Shown one piece after another: positions 26,605 to 36,154 of a stretch of 64,000 nucleotides of DNA (the first letter of the stretch is position 1; every line of letters begins with the position of its first letter). Under the pieces are notes generated by a model that saw nothing but the letters and a program-made list of their open reading frames with translations, made no database searches and was not told the origin of the DNA. The stretch comes from Flavobacteriaceae bacterium PS02337 (lineage in GTDB: Bacteria > Bacteroidota > Bacteroidia > Flavobacteriales > Flavobacteriaceae). Location of the stretch: assembly GCA_029959285.1 (NCBI GenBank), contig JASCOE010000008.1, positions 124,001 through 188,000 of the forward strand, given 5' to 3'. The position numbers and the translations under genes are program-made.

Positions 26605-27012
26605 CTAAAGATCAATTTTCTTCTTTAGATATTCTAACATCGGCTGAGTGATTGGTTTAGAAAGAAAATCAATAATTATAGGATATTTTTTTGCTTTGGC
26701 TAAGTCTTCAGGGTCAATTGTAGAAGATAAAACAATTACGGGCGCAGAATTAAATTCTTTATAATCTGGAGAGGTAAAATGGTCTAAAAATTCCCAGCCG
26801 CCCATTATAGGCATGTTTAAATCTAAGAAAATCAGTTCTGGTTTTCTTTTGTTTTTGTCATTAGTGTATTTTAAAGTATTGAAATGATGGAGGGCTTCTT
26901 CACCGTTTTGAGCCGTAATAACTTCATGTGAAAATGAAGATTTTGAAATTACTTTCTTGCATAACATCAATGTGATTGGGTCGTCATCGATGCATAAAAT
27001 TTGCTCAAGCAT
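26605..27012 (-). CDS. Single-domain response regulator (REC only)
   Basis: 135 residues: LCIDDDPITLMLC supplies the acidic pocket (Asp 9-11), FLDLNMPIMGGWEFL carries the phosphorylated Asp at about 64, VIVLSST the switch Ser/Thr, and FLSKPI the conserved Lys. There is no output domain. It lies five bases after the PAS histidine kinase and is its likely partner, passing the phosphate to another protein or acting by binding. The family is common in Flavobacterium beside such kinases. Confidence 0.92.
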   Translation of the reverse strand: MLEQILCIDDDPITLMLCKKVISKSSFSHEVITAQNGEEALHHFNTLKYTNDKNKRKPELIFLDLNMPIMGGWEFLDHFTSPDYKEFNSAPVIVLSSTIDPEDLAKAKKYPIIIDFLSKPITQPMLEYLKKKIDL

Positions 27013-27017
27013 AATAA

Positions 27018-28727
27018 TTAATTTTTAAATGTTATTGTAAATGTAGTTCCTTTGTTGACTTCACTATCGATAGAAATTGTTCCTCCCATTGTTTCTACCT
27101 GCGATTTTACGAGATAAAGACCTAGGCCTTTGCTGTCTGGATAATTGTGGAATCTTTGGTATAGTCCAAATATTTTATCTCGATTTCTTTCAAGGTCAAT
27201 TCCAATTCCGTTGTCTTTAAAGGTTAAAATTGCTTTGTTGTCTACTTGTTCGGCTGTAATAGAGATTTTTAGTTTCCTATTTTCAGATTTGTATTTTATA
27301 GAGTTCGTGAGTAGGTTTAATAAAATACTTTCAATGTATGCTTTGTTTGTTGTTAATTGCGGTAGCTTGTCAAACTTAAGTTTAATTATTGGTTTGTGTA
27401 ATTCAATTTGAAATGAAAGCTGACTGAATACATTTTCGAAAACTTCTTTTAAAGAAACTTCTTCTTTTTGCATCGAAGGGTTGTCTTTAATGATAATTAC
27501 TTTAACTAAATCATTAATGGTTTCGTTTAGTAAATGAGTCGATTTTGTAAATCCTGTTAGGATTTCTTGCAACTCTTCATTTTCTATTGGAATATCTTCT
27601 GTTAGGTTTAAAAGCCCAATTAAATTGGATAAAGGAGCTCTAAGATTGTGAGAAGTTATGTAAGAAAATTGTTTTAAATCTTTGTTGTTTTGAGTTAATT
27701 CTCGAATAAGATGTTCTTTTTCTGTTTCTAATTTTTTTTCATCAGTAATATCCCTTTGAATTGAAATCCAATGTGAAATTACTTCTTCGTTGTTAAAAAT
27801 CGGAATCATCGAAAAACGCACCCAATATTCTTCTTTATTTTTGGTATACGTTATGGTCTCAATTAGGCATTCTTCCTCATTTTTTATAGCTTTTAAAAGT
27901 TTTTTCAATTCGTCAGAATCAGATTTTGGACCTTTAAAGATATTAGCTGATTTTCCAATTATTTCATTAGATTGATATCCAGACATCTGAGAAAATGCTG
28001 GATTAACGTATACTATTTTTGGGATTTTTCCGTCAGGCGAATTGGCTTCTGTAATTAAAATAGAGTCTTTAGATTGTGTAATTACGGTTTCAAGAAGTTT
28101 TAAACGCTGTTCTTCTTCTTTTTGTTTCGTAATATCTTGAATGGCTCCAATCATTCTGATTGCTCTTCCGTTTTCATCTTTCAATAAAAAACCTCTATCT
28201 AAAACATATTTATACGTTCCGTCTGCGCATCTGAAACGATATTGATCCTGCCAATTTTGTGTTTTTTGTTCAATAAAAGAATAAAGTTTTATAGACATTC
28301 GAATACTGTCTTCAGGGTGTATTTTGTCGAACCACCATTTAGAAGTTTTACCTACTTCTTCGGGGTTGTAACCAAAAACGCCTTCTATTCCTTTGTTCCA
28401 ATTTATACTATCCTCTTGTATTTTCCAATCCCAGATAGTGTCACTTGTTGCTTTCGCTACAATATCATATTTCTCATTAGATTCTTTTATCTCTTCATTA
28501 ATTTTGTTTAACTTTTCAAAAATTGTAATGTTTCTTTTTTCATTTTTTGCAAGTATTAAACTGAAAACTAACCCTGTAATTAAGATAAATATAATGTCTT
28601 TTAATAGAGGCAGATATAAATATTCGGTAGAAGAAAAGTAAGTGATGAGTAATTGATGACATATAACTGCCATAATTATCGTGATGATTGTGTAAATAAG
28701 AGTAATTTGGAGAGTTTTACTTTTCAT
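27018..28727 (-). CDS. PAS-domain membrane histidine kinase
   Basis: 569 residues. Two transmembrane helices (about 6-28 and 40-60) are joined by a very short periplasmic loop. The first PAS domain (about 88-200) has IWDWKIQEDSINWNKGIEGVFGY and a PAC end GAIQDITKQKEEE. The second PAS runs about 210-335. The H-box is SYITSHNLRAPLSNLIGLL (His about 360), the N-box LLNLLTNSIKYKS, and G-boxes FKDNGIGIDL and KGLGLYLVKSQVETMGG. Sensing is probably by PAS in the cytoplasm. The start ATG lies only six bases after a -7 element (28733-28740), implying a leaderless message or a later start. Confidence 0.93.
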   Translation of the reverse strand: MKSKTLQITLIYTIITIIMAVICHQLLITYFSSTEYLYLPLLKDIIFILITGLVFSLILAKNEKRNITIFEKLNKINEEIKESNEKYDIVAKATSDTIWDWKIQEDSINWNKGIEGVFGYNPEEVGKTSKWWFDKIHPEDSIRMSIKLYSFIEQKTQNWQDQYRFRCADGTYKYVLDRGFLLKDENGRAIRMIGAIQDITKQKEEEQRLKLLETVITQSKDSILITEANSPDGKIPKIVYVNPAFSQMSGYQSNEIIGKSANIFKGPKSDSDELKKLLKAIKNEEECLIETITYTKNKEEYWVRFSMIPIFNNEEVISHWISIQRDITDEKKLETEKEHLIRELTQNNKDLKQFSYITSHNLRAPLSNLIGLLNLTEDIPIENEELQEILTGFTKSTHLLNETINDLVKVIIIKDNPSMQKEEVSLKEVFENVFSQLSFQIELHKPIIKLKFDKLPQLTTNKAYIESILLNLLTNSIKYKSENRKLKISITAEQVDNKAILTFKDNGIGIDLERNRDKIFGLYQRFHNYPDSKGLGLYLVKSQVETMGGTISIDSEVNKGTTFTITFKN

Positions 28728-28732
28728 TACTC

Positions 28733-28740
28733 CAAATATA
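28733..28740 (-). promoter_or_regulatory. -7 element immediately before the kinase start codon
   Basis: TATATTTG on the minus strand, six bases from the ATG of the kinase gene. Transcription would begin at or near the ATG. Confidence 0.45.
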
Positions 28741-28868
28741 GTTAAATTAACTATAACTAAACATATGTTAATGTCAATTTAAAGCCTATATTTTTATGTT
28801 TTGTATTAACTAATTGATTGTATATACGCAAACTATGTCAGAAACATTTTTTTTTAAAAAATAAAGTG

Positions 28869-28876
28869 TACCTTTG
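28869..28876 (+). promoter_or_regulatory. Candidate -7 element for typA
   Basis: TACCTTTG 19 bases before the typA ATG; a T-run occupies the -33 region. Confidence 0.55.
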
Positions 28877-28895
28877 CGCCCATTAAAAATCACAG

Positions 28896-30692
28896 ATGGA
28901 ATCTATTAGAAACATTGCAATTATTGCCCACGTCGATCACGGGAAAACAACTTTGGTTGATAAAATTATGTATCACTGTCAATTATTTCGTGACAACGAA
29001 AACACAGGTGATTTAATTCTTGATAATAACGATTTAGAGCGTGAGAGAGGTATTACTATTACTTCTAAGAACGTTTCTGTTCAATATAAAGGAACAAAAA
29101 TCAATATTATTGACACTCCTGGCCACGCGGATTTTGGAGGTGAAGTAGAACGTGTATTAAACATGGCCGATGGTGTATGTTTGCTAGTGGATGCTTTTGA
29201 AGGCCCAATGCCACAAACACGTTTTGTATTACAAAAAGCTATTGACTTAGGTCTTAAGCCTTGTGTAGTTATCAATAAAGTAGACAAAGAAAACTGTACG
29301 CCTGAAGAAGTTCATGAAAAAGTTTTTGACTTAATGTTTGAATTAGGAGCTACTGAAGAGCAATTGGATTTTCCAACTGTTTACGGTTCTGCTAAAAACA
29401 ACTGGATGTCTGATGATTGGAAAAATCAAACAGAAAACATCGAGCCTTTATTAGACATGGTTTTAAACAATGTGCCAGCTCCTAAAGTATCAGAAGGTAC
29501 TCCGCAGATGTTAATTACATCTTTGGACTTCTCTGCTTTTACTGGACGTATCGCTATTGGTCGTTTAGAAAGAGGTATTTTGAAAGAAGGTATGCCAATA
29601 TCTTTAGTAAAAAGAGATGGTAGTGTAACAAAATCAAGAATCAAAGAATTACACACTTTTGAAGGTCTTGGACGTAAAAAAGTTGCTGAAGTTATCGCAG
29701 GAGATATTTGTGCTGTAGTTGGTATCGAAGGTTTTGAAATCGGTGATACTATTGCAGATAACGAAAATCCTGAAGGTTTAGCTTCTATCGCTATTGATGA
29801 GCCAACAATGAGTATGTTGTTTACAATTAACGATTCGCCTTTCTTTGGTAAAGAAGGTAAATTTGTAACTTCTCGTCATATTAGAGAAAGATTGACAAAA
29901 GAATTAGAGAAAAACTTAGCTATGAAGTTAGGTGAAACTGATTCTGCAGATAAATTCATGGTTTTTGGACGTGGAGTACTTCACTTATCTGTTCTTATTG
30001 AAACAATGAGAAGAGAAGGTTATGAGTTACAGATTGGACAGCCACAAGTTATCATCAAAGAAATTGATGGTAAAAAATGTGAGCCAATCGAAGAATTAAC
30101 AATCGATTTACCAGAAAATCTTTCTGGAAGAGCTGTTGAGTTCGTAACAGTTCGTAAAGGTGAAATGTTAAGTATGGAAACTAAAGGTGAGCGTATGATT
30201 ATTAAATTTAATATTCCATCTCGTGGAATTATTGGTTTAAGAAATCAATTGCTTACAGCTACTGCTGGAGAGGCTATTATGTCACACCGTTTCATTGGAT
30301 ATGAGCCTTACAAAGGAGAAATTTCTGGACGTAACAAAGGATCATTAATTTCTATGGAAAAAGGAAAAGCAATTCCTTATTCTATCGATAAATTACAAGA
30401 TCGTGGTAAGTTTTTTGTTGAACCAAATGCTGAAATTTACGAAGGACAAGTAATTGGTGAAAACTCTCGTGGTGATGATATGTGTGTAAACGTAACGAAA
30501 GAGAAAAAACAATCTAACGTTCGTTCTTCTGGAAATGATGAAAAAGCGAGAATTATCCCTCCAATTATTTTCTCATTAGAAGAAGCTTTAGAGTACATTC
30601 AAAAAGATGAATATGTGGAGGTTACTCCAAAATCTATTCGTTTGAGAAAAATCTATTTGACAGAAACTGATAGAAAAAGATTTAAAATCTAA
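28896..30692 (+). CDS. typA: Translational GTPase TypA/BipA
   Basis: 598 residues of the EF-G-like GTPase that acts on ribosomes in stress and subunit assembly. G1 is [13 protein letters not shown]2 [12 protein letters not shown]3 [14 protein letters not shown], and G4 NKVDKE. The C-terminal TypA-specific domain carries [20 protein letters not shown] and [16 protein letters not shown]. Length matches the family. A single-gene transcript, judged by its own promoter and terminator. Confidence 0.97.
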   Translation: MESIRNIAIIAHVDHGKTTLVDKIMYHCQLFRDNENTGDLILDNNDLERERGITITSKNVSVQYKGTKINIIDTPGHADFGGEVERVLNMADGVCLLVDAFEGPMPQTRFVLQKAIDLGLKPCVVINKVDKENCTPEEVHEKVFDLMFELGATEEQLDFPTVYGSAKNNWMSDDWKNQTENIEPLLDMVLNNVPAPKVSEGTPQMLITSLDFSAFTGRIAIGRLERGILKEGMPISLVKRDGSVTKSRIKELHTFEGLGRKKVAEVIAGDICAVVGIEGFEIGDTIADNENPEGLASIAIDEPTMSMLFTINDSPFFGKEGKFVTSRHIRERLTKELEKNLAMKLGETDSADKFMVFGRGVLHLSVLIETMRREGYELQIGQPQVIIKEIDGKKCEPIEELTIDLPENLSGRAVEFVTVRKGEMLSMETKGERMIIKFNIPSRGIIGLRNQLLTATAGEAIMSHRFIGYEPYKGEISGRNKGSLISMEKGKAIPYSIDKLQDRGKFFVEPNAEIYEGQVIGENSRGDDMCVNVTKEKKQSNVRSSGNDEKARIIPPIIFSLEEALEYIQKDEYVEVTPKSIRLRKIYLTETDRKRFKI

Positions 30693-30711
30693 TTAGATTT
30701 AAATTCAATAT

Positions 30712-30750
30712 AAAAATCCCAAATTCCTTATGGAGTTTGGGATTTTTTTT
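30712..30750 (+). terminator. typA terminator
   Basis: Stem AAATCCCAAATTCC / GGAGTTTGGGATTT with TTAT loop and T8 tail. Confidence 0.9.
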
Positions 30751-30792
30751 ATTTCTAGTTGAATTGAATTTTAGAACTGAAATTTTTTCGGC

Positions 30793-33144
30793 TTATCTTT
30801 TTAAACTGAAATGCCCTTTTACGGTTTTTCCATTAGCAAATAATAATGTAAACCAATAATCATCCGAAGGTAGTTCTTGTCCGTTAAAGGTTCCGTTCCA
30901 ACCAGAGCTATTTTGATTCATTTGTTTTAATAATTTTCCATAGCGATCAAAAATAGATATGCTGTAATTAGGCATTAATTCGATGTTTTTAACTTCCCAT
31001 AAATCGTTAAAGCCATCTCCATTTGGTGTAAAAAAGTGTGGATAATCTAATACGTAGACTAAAAATGAATTTGATAAACCGCAACCGTTTTTATCTCGAG
31101 CTACAGCATTATAAATTCCTGGACTAACTTGATTAAATGTTGCGTCATCTTGAAAAACCGATCCATCAAGCGAAAATTCATAATCTCCAACGCCAGTATA
31201 TTCTATTGTTACGCTATTTTCGGTTCCAGAGAAATCTTTTACTTCAGCTCCAGATATTAATGCTTGTTCAGAAGAAATTATTTTGAATTTTTTAGTTTTT
31301 TGACAATCATTCGTGTTCGTAACCAAAACGCTATAATCTCCTGGAGCACTAATTAAAGTTGAATTAAGAGTTTCTGCATTAGACCATTGATAAGTTTTAA
31401 AACCTGAAGCAACAGACAGCGTTATTTCATCGCCTTTGCACAAATAAAGCGTTTCTTCTTCAAAATTTGGAGGGTCAAAAGTATGAACAACCAATTCTAC
31501 AGGTGCAATATCGTAACAATCGGGACCATTTATAGCTCGAACATAAATGGTCTGACTATTCGGAATGGTATTTTTAAATATATTCGGTAATGGATTTGTT
31601 TCTGTTACAGCTTCATTTGCAGTTAAATAATAATTAACAACTAATCCTGAAGGCAGTCCAGCCATAATTTGAGGAGTTACTTGCGCATTTAAATCAAATT
31701 GGTATAATCCGTCTTGTGTGTTATCTTCATCGCATATTTCAATTGGAGCTTGGTCAGGAATTACATAACTTGAAACATTCAATAGGATTTGTGGAGTTGC
31801 AAAACAGCCATAAATATTTTCAATTCGAGCATAAACAACTTGACCAGGTGTTTTATTGCTATAACTTTGAGGGTTTGCGATTGGATTTGTCTTTGTGCGA
31901 GCGTTAAATAAAGTTTCATAATATCCTTGATTAGTAATCTGGGTATTGCTATTTCTCACAATATCAGCAACTTTAGTCAAATTGAAAATTGTAATTCCAT
32001 CGCTATTGTCATCACATTGCATTAAAGAACTGTTCGTAGATGCAATTTCTGGAGCAAATTCGGCTGTAATTTCTCCAACAGATGTACAGGTTGTACTGTT
32101 TAAAACAGCTTCGACTTTATAAGTTCCTGGCGTAATAACGGCATACGTTGGAGTTGTTGCGCCCGATAATTGCACATAATTATTAGATGCATTTTTAATA
32201 TACCACTTAAAAGTATATTGAGCGGCGCTTAATTTTGTATCTAAAACAAAGTTTTCTCCAAAACAAACAGGATTTTTATTTGCTATAGTTCTGTCTTCGC
32301 CAAAGTTTATTTTTGTTAGAAAACTTCCAGCTTCTAAAAAAACTGCCGAATTATATTGTCTTGTCACATCATCGGCAATTACTAATTTTAAATGGTATTT
32401 TTTGTTCGGAATTACATCAGTATAAGCATTCATCACGACAGTTTGCCCTGCATAATTGATTGGACTTGATGGAGAATTACTACCGTTATAAAAGCTCTCA
32501 TTTATGGCTTCACATCCCGGTTGAATTGTTCCGTTGATTAAAGGAACAGGATTAATTTTCGGATGAACTGTATTGGCTGAAACCGCTGAATTTGTATTAG
32601 GTAAAACAGCTAAGTTTTTATAAGGATCACTGCTTCCGGCTTCTTTAATTAAAAAAGCAAAACCATCCGAATAAACGCAAGGAAAATAGGATTGATATTC
32701 GTTTGATGCAAAAATATAATTAAAGCTAATTGAGTTGGTCAATGCTATAAAATCAAATTCTAAAACGGTTGCTTGTCTGCTATCAGTAATTCCGAGAACT
32801 GTATTTAAATCGTTATCTCCATTCCAACCATTAACTTTTTCACCTTCAGAATCTGATTGATTGAATGGACCTTGAGCCCTAATACTCGATGAAGTGCTTA
32901 AAACGATTCCGCCAGAAAAAGGAAAATTTGGTCCACCTGTAAAAGAACCATAACTTGCTCTATTTGGCGTAGGGTTTCCTGATGAATTTACATTATCAAT
33001 AGTAAGACAAGAACTGTTGATCAAAATATTTTGAACTAAATCTGTAGCCGTTACAGTTGGATCAACAGTAATGTTTTGAGCACTAGTTTTAGACCAGACA
33101 CAGAGTAAAAGGCATATAAAAAGTGGTATTTTTGGATAATTCAT
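30793..33144 (-). CDS. T9SS-exported choice-of-anchor L protein with type B sorting domain
   Basis: 783 residues with signal peptide ending KTSAQ. The N-terminal choice-of-anchor L domain (about 30-270) is seen in ASYGSFTGGPNFPFSGGIVLS, FNQSDSEGEKVNGWNGDNDLN, and FNYIFASNEYQSYFPCVYSDGFAFLI. Several immunoglobulin/PKD-like repeats follow, with regular CDD/CDE..DG elements (QCDDNSDGITIFNLT, ICDEDNTQDGLYQFDL). The end from YPHFFTPNGDGFNDLW to GHFSLKR is the type B (gliding-motility-associated) C-terminal domain, which sends proteins out through PorSS/T9SS. Likely an extracellular adhesin-like surface protein. The intergenic gap to the permease gene is only 13 bases and contains a -7 element. Confidence 0.92.
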   Translation of the reverse strand: MNYPKIPLFICLLLCVWSKTSAQNITVDPTVTATDLVQNILINSSCLTIDNVNSSGNPTPNRASYGSFTGGPNFPFSGGIVLSTSSSIRAQGPFNQSDSEGEKVNGWNGDNDLNTVLGITDSRQATVLEFDFIALTNSISFNYIFASNEYQSYFPCVYSDGFAFLIKEAGSSDPYKNLAVLPNTNSAVSANTVHPKINPVPLINGTIQPGCEAINESFYNGSNSPSSPINYAGQTVVMNAYTDVIPNKKYHLKLVIADDVTRQYNSAVFLEAGSFLTKINFGEDRTIANKNPVCFGENFVLDTKLSAAQYTFKWYIKNASNNYVQLSGATTPTYAVITPGTYKVEAVLNSTTCTSVGEITAEFAPEIASTNSSLMQCDDNSDGITIFNLTKVADIVRNSNTQITNQGYYETLFNARTKTNPIANPQSYSNKTPGQVVYARIENIYGCFATPQILLNVSSYVIPDQAPIEICDEDNTQDGLYQFDLNAQVTPQIMAGLPSGLVVNYYLTANEAVTETNPLPNIFKNTIPNSQTIYVRAINGPDCYDIAPVELVVHTFDPPNFEEETLYLCKGDEITLSVASGFKTYQWSNAETLNSTLISAPGDYSVLVTNTNDCQKTKKFKIISSEQALISGAEVKDFSGTENSVTIEYTGVGDYEFSLDGSVFQDDATFNQVSPGIYNAVARDKNGCGLSNSFLVYVLDYPHFFTPNGDGFNDLWEVKNIELMPNYSISIFDRYGKLLKQMNQNSSGWNGTFNGQELPSDDYWFTLLFANGKTVKGHFSLKR

Positions 33145-33149
33145 AGTAA

Positions 33150-33157
33150 CAAATATA
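33150..33157 (-). promoter_or_regulatory. -7 element filling the gap before the T9SS protein gene
   Basis: TATATTTG on the minus strand, five bases before the ATG at 33144 and directly after the permease stop. Suggests a private, near-leaderless start for this gene. Confidence 0.4.
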
Positions 33158-33994
33158 CTATAAATCTCTATTTTTTAATAATTTATACGAAGAAGATATA
33201 AATACCACAGTCCATACCAATACGATTAAAATTGCTGAATAACTTACACTATAATCGACATCTGTACTAATGCCCATTTGTGTACCAATATTTTTGACAA
33301 CAGATAATCTTGGACCTGGGTTAACAATCAGATTTGACATCGCTTCTAAAGGTAAAAACTGTGTAATCATTTCATCAGTATCGCTATCAGGAAAAATTTT
33401 AAATGCTAATGTTCCTCTTATAATTCCTTCCATAATACTCCAAACCAAAAGAAATCCCAATGCAAAGGCAGAACGTTTTACTAAAATTCCTAGAAATAAA
33501 CAGAAAGAAAAGAAACCAGTTAGTTTTACAAAAAAGGCTAATAGGTAATCTAGATCGCTAAAAATGATGCTGAATTCAGTATAAGATGAAAAAGATAATC
33601 CTAAAATTAAACTCATTATAAAAACAAAAACTGTAGATCCGAATGCAAATAAAGTCACCGTCAAGAATTTTGAAAGTATAAACTCTTTTTTGCTCAAACC
33701 ATCAATTAAATTTTGTTTTAAAGTTCCGTAGCTATATTCGTTAGCCATCATAGAAACAATAACAATAGCTAAAAAGAACTTTAACCAAGCAGCAACATAA
33801 GTATTAAAATGCCAGATAAAAGGGAAATTGAAGATTCCCATTTCTGCTAAATGAAATTTAAACGGCCCAATATCAAATTTTATGGCAGCAATAAGCGCTA
33901 TAAAAGAAAGTAATATGAAATAAGTTAAAGTTAAAATTCTACTGGCTTTATTCATCCAGATTTTTTGTAATTCTATAGAGAGAAGTCTTTTCAT
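33158..33994 (-). CDS. ABC transporter permease (ABC-2 type)
   Basis: 278 residues with six hydrophobic segments, opening MKRLLSIELQKIWMNKASRILT as in ABC-2/NatB-like permeases; NEYSYGTLKQNLIDGLSKKEF is the typical cytoplasmic loop. It begins three bases after the ATPase gene, with which it forms an exporter. Substrate unknown; gene pairs of this type often confer resistance to peptides or move lipids and ions. Confidence 0.88.
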   Translation of the reverse strand: MKRLLSIELQKIWMNKASRILTLTYFILLSFIALIAAIKFDIGPFKFHLAEMGIFNFPFIWHFNTYVAAWLKFFLAIVIVSMMANEYSYGTLKQNLIDGLSKKEFILSKFLTVTLFAFGSTVFVFIMSLILGLSFSSYTEFSIIFSDLDYLLAFFVKLTGFFSFCLFLGILVKRSAFALGFLLVWSIMEGIIRGTLAFKIFPDSDTDEMITQFLPLEAMSNLIVNPGPRLSVVKNIGTQMGISTDVDYSVSYSAILIVLVWTVVFISSSYKLLKNRDL

Positions 33995-33997
33995 GGT

Positions 33998-34909
33998 TTA
34001 GTTTTTTTGAGAAGTAAAATTTTTCGTTAATTCTAAAAATTGCGCTTCTAAGCTGTTTTTACGTTTTACTAAATGACTTAAAACAATGTTTTTAGAAAAT
34101 AAAAATTGATTCAAGTCCGATGCCGATAAATCAGATTTTAGGTAAACTAAAAGTTTTCCTTCTTCTTCAGAAATTCGATCAACAGCAGTGTGTTCTTGTA
34201 AAACTGTTTTCAAAAGTGTATTATCATTCGCTTGAATTTCAAAGAAACCTTCATTAGAAGACATTCCATCAACAGAACCAGAATATAAAATTTCTCCTTT
34301 TCTTAAAACTACAACATGCGAACAAACTTTTTCAACTTCATCAAGTAAGTGTGAAGCCAATAAAATAGTAGTTCCTTCTGAAGCAATTTTTCTTATAATA
34401 TCTCGAATTTGATGAATTCCCTGCGGATCTAAACCATTTGTTGGTTCATCTAAAATTAAAATTTCAGGATCGTTTAAAAGGGCAGAAGCAATCGCCAGAC
34501 GTTGTTTCATTCCTAAAGAAAAAGTACTGAATTTGCTGTCTTTTCTTTCACTTAAACCAACCAATTCTAGTTTTTCATTGACTTTAGAATAATTGATGTT
34601 TTTGATTTTGCAAACCAATTTTAAATTTTGCTCCGCAGTCATGTACGGGTAAAAATTGGGTCTTTCTATAATGGCACCAACTTTTTTTAAGGCTTCATGC
34701 GTTTCAACTTTCCCGTCAAACCATCGGTAATTTCCAGATGATTTATTTACCACATTTAAGACAATGCCCAGTGTAGTCGATTTTCCGCTGCCGTTTGGTC
34801 CAAGGATGCCATAAACACGACCTTTTTGTATTTCAAAAGATACATTTTTTAAAGCCTGAATTCGGCCGTATCTTTTATTTAGATTCTCAATGGTTAATAT
34901 GGTTTCCAA
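33998..34909 (-). CDS. ABC transporter ATP-binding protein
   Basis: 303 residues: Walker A ILGPNGSGKSTTLG, signature FSLGMKQRLAIASALL, Walker B ILILDEPTNGLDPQG, and switch histidine in LLASHLLDEVEKVC. The 80-residue extension after the ATPase core matches the CcmA/NatA-like branch (drug or peptide export). It pairs with the permease just downstream. Confidence 0.94.
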   Translation of the reverse strand: METILTIENLNKRYGRIQALKNVSFEIQKGRVYGILGPNGSGKSTTLGIVLNVVNKSSGNYRWFDGKVETHEALKKVGAIIERPNFYPYMTAEQNLKLVCKIKNINYSKVNEKLELVGLSERKDSKFSTFSLGMKQRLAIASALLNDPEILILDEPTNGLDPQGIHQIRDIIRKIASEGTTILLASHLLDEVEKVCSHVVVLRKGEILYSGSVDGMSSNEGFFEIQANDNTLLKTVLQEHTAVDRISEEEGKLLVYLKSDLSASDLNQFLFSKNIVLSHLVKRKNSLEAQFLELTKNFTSQKN

Positions 34910-34990
34910 ATTTTTCTGGTTTTAGTTTTAAGTATGACGAATCAATTTGATTTTTGTTACTTTAAATTCTAACTTTAAATCGTATTGATG

Positions 34991-34998
34991 TAAATTTG
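34991..34998 (+). promoter_or_regulatory. Candidate -7 element for the 350-residue protein gene
   Basis: TAAATTTG 17 bases before the ATG at 35016. Confidence 0.4.
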
Positions 34999-35015
34999 TA
35001 TTAAAGATATTCAAA

Positions 35016-36068
35016 ATGAGCGAGCCTTTAATGGTTTTAAAAAAACCTTCATATCCTTTAACACAGCCACTTTTAAGTTATTTAGAAAGATACGAACGTA
35101 TTTCTAAAGTTTCTGTGTTTTATGATGATTTGCTTCGTTTTTCGGGTTCGATAAATGTTTATGATAAAAATGATACAGATACGCTTTGGATTCGCGTTTA
35201 TTATGGAGAATTTGAACGAAGTGAAATTGATTTAAATCTAAAGAAAATATATTCGCTTTTGCATTCTGACGGAAATAGTGAAATCATTCAGTTTCTAAAT
35301 GTCGATGCAATTGACTATTGCACTTTCGGAAATTCGAAACCTTTTAGAATCAAAGTCAGAAATATTCTCAATGACAATTACGTTCATTTTTATATCAAAA
35401 AAGCCGACGCTTCTAGAATTTACGGATTGGAGTTGGAAGATATTCTTTCGCCAGATAAAATCAATTTTTTGGTTTATAAAGACACTTTGATCGAAGAACA
35501 TATTATCGGAATTCCGGGTGATGTTTTTATGGATACTTTATTAGAAAGCTGTTCTGAAACTGAAAAAGCACAAATCGCAAAAGAGTTTGTAAAGTTTAAC
35601 GAACGTTGTATGATTCGCCTTTTGGGAGATATGCGCGCGTACAATTATGTCATTGTCCCGATTCACGATTTTGATCAAGTAGTTTATAAAATTCGTCCAA
35701 TCGATTTTGATCAGCAATGTTACGAGGGGAATTTTAAAGTATATCGACCACAGTTTTTCAAGGAAAATTTTCCAATGATTCAATTGATTAAAGAAAAGTT
35801 AGAAGAACGTTCGATCATTCAATATAAAGATGAAGAAAGAGCGATTTTGGCAAAACGTATTCATTCGGCAGAAACCAGAATCCATAAATTGTTGAATATA
35901 ATGTGCCACGACACAATTTCAACACATGAACATTTATTGCAATTAAAAATGGAATTGTATCGTTATACCAACGACATGAAATTTAAAAATGCAAAATCTA
36001 TGGGACACGTCATGCACGCGGCATTCGAATTTATTACGCGTAATTTTAAAAATACACATTTAGTATAA
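35016..36068 (+). CDS. Conserved hypothetical protein, 350 residues
   Basis: I do not recognise the family. The protein is soluble, without signal or membrane segment. Residues 1-120 look like alpha/beta (RISKVSVFYDDLLRFSGSINVYD). The segment NERCMIRLLGDMRAYNYVIVPIHDF followed by YKIRPIDFDQQCY at about 195-235 has a catalytic-loop-plus-DFD appearance that could hint at a divergent kinase-like fold, but no P-loop or classical HRD is present. The last 80 residues are helical (HKLLNIMCHDTISTHEHLLQLKMELYRY). It has its own likely promoter and stands between divergent transport genes and a lipoprotein gene. Codon use looks like that of neighbours. Confidence 0.8.
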   Translation: MSEPLMVLKKPSYPLTQPLLSYLERYERISKVSVFYDDLLRFSGSINVYDKNDTDTLWIRVYYGEFERSEIDLNLKKIYSLLHSDGNSEIIQFLNVDAIDYCTFGNSKPFRIKVRNILNDNYVHFYIKKADASRIYGLELEDILSPDKINFLVYKDTLIEEHIIGIPGDVFMDTLLESCSETEKAQIAKEFVKFNERCMIRLLGDMRAYNYVIVPIHDFDQVVYKIRPIDFDQQCYEGNFKVYRPQFFKENFPMIQLIKEKLEERSIIQYKDEERAILAKRIHSAETRIHKLLNIMCHDTISTHEHLLQLKMELYRYTNDMKFKNAKSMGHVMHAAFEFITRNFKNTHLV

Positions 36069-36079
36069 AAAAGTTGAAC

Positions 36080-36134
36080 CATATAAGTCATATAAGTGAA
36101 TTTAAGAAATAGGTTTACTTATATGACTTATATG
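36080..36134. repeat. Inverted repeat of ATATAAGTC/G nonamers
   Basis: Perfect 18-base arms CATATAAGTCATATAAGT at 36080-36097 and the complement at 36117-36134; each arm is itself a tandem 9-base repeat. May also act as a weak terminator between the two rightward genes. Confidence 0.7.
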
Positions 36135-36154
36135 TTGAGAAAAATTAAAATATT

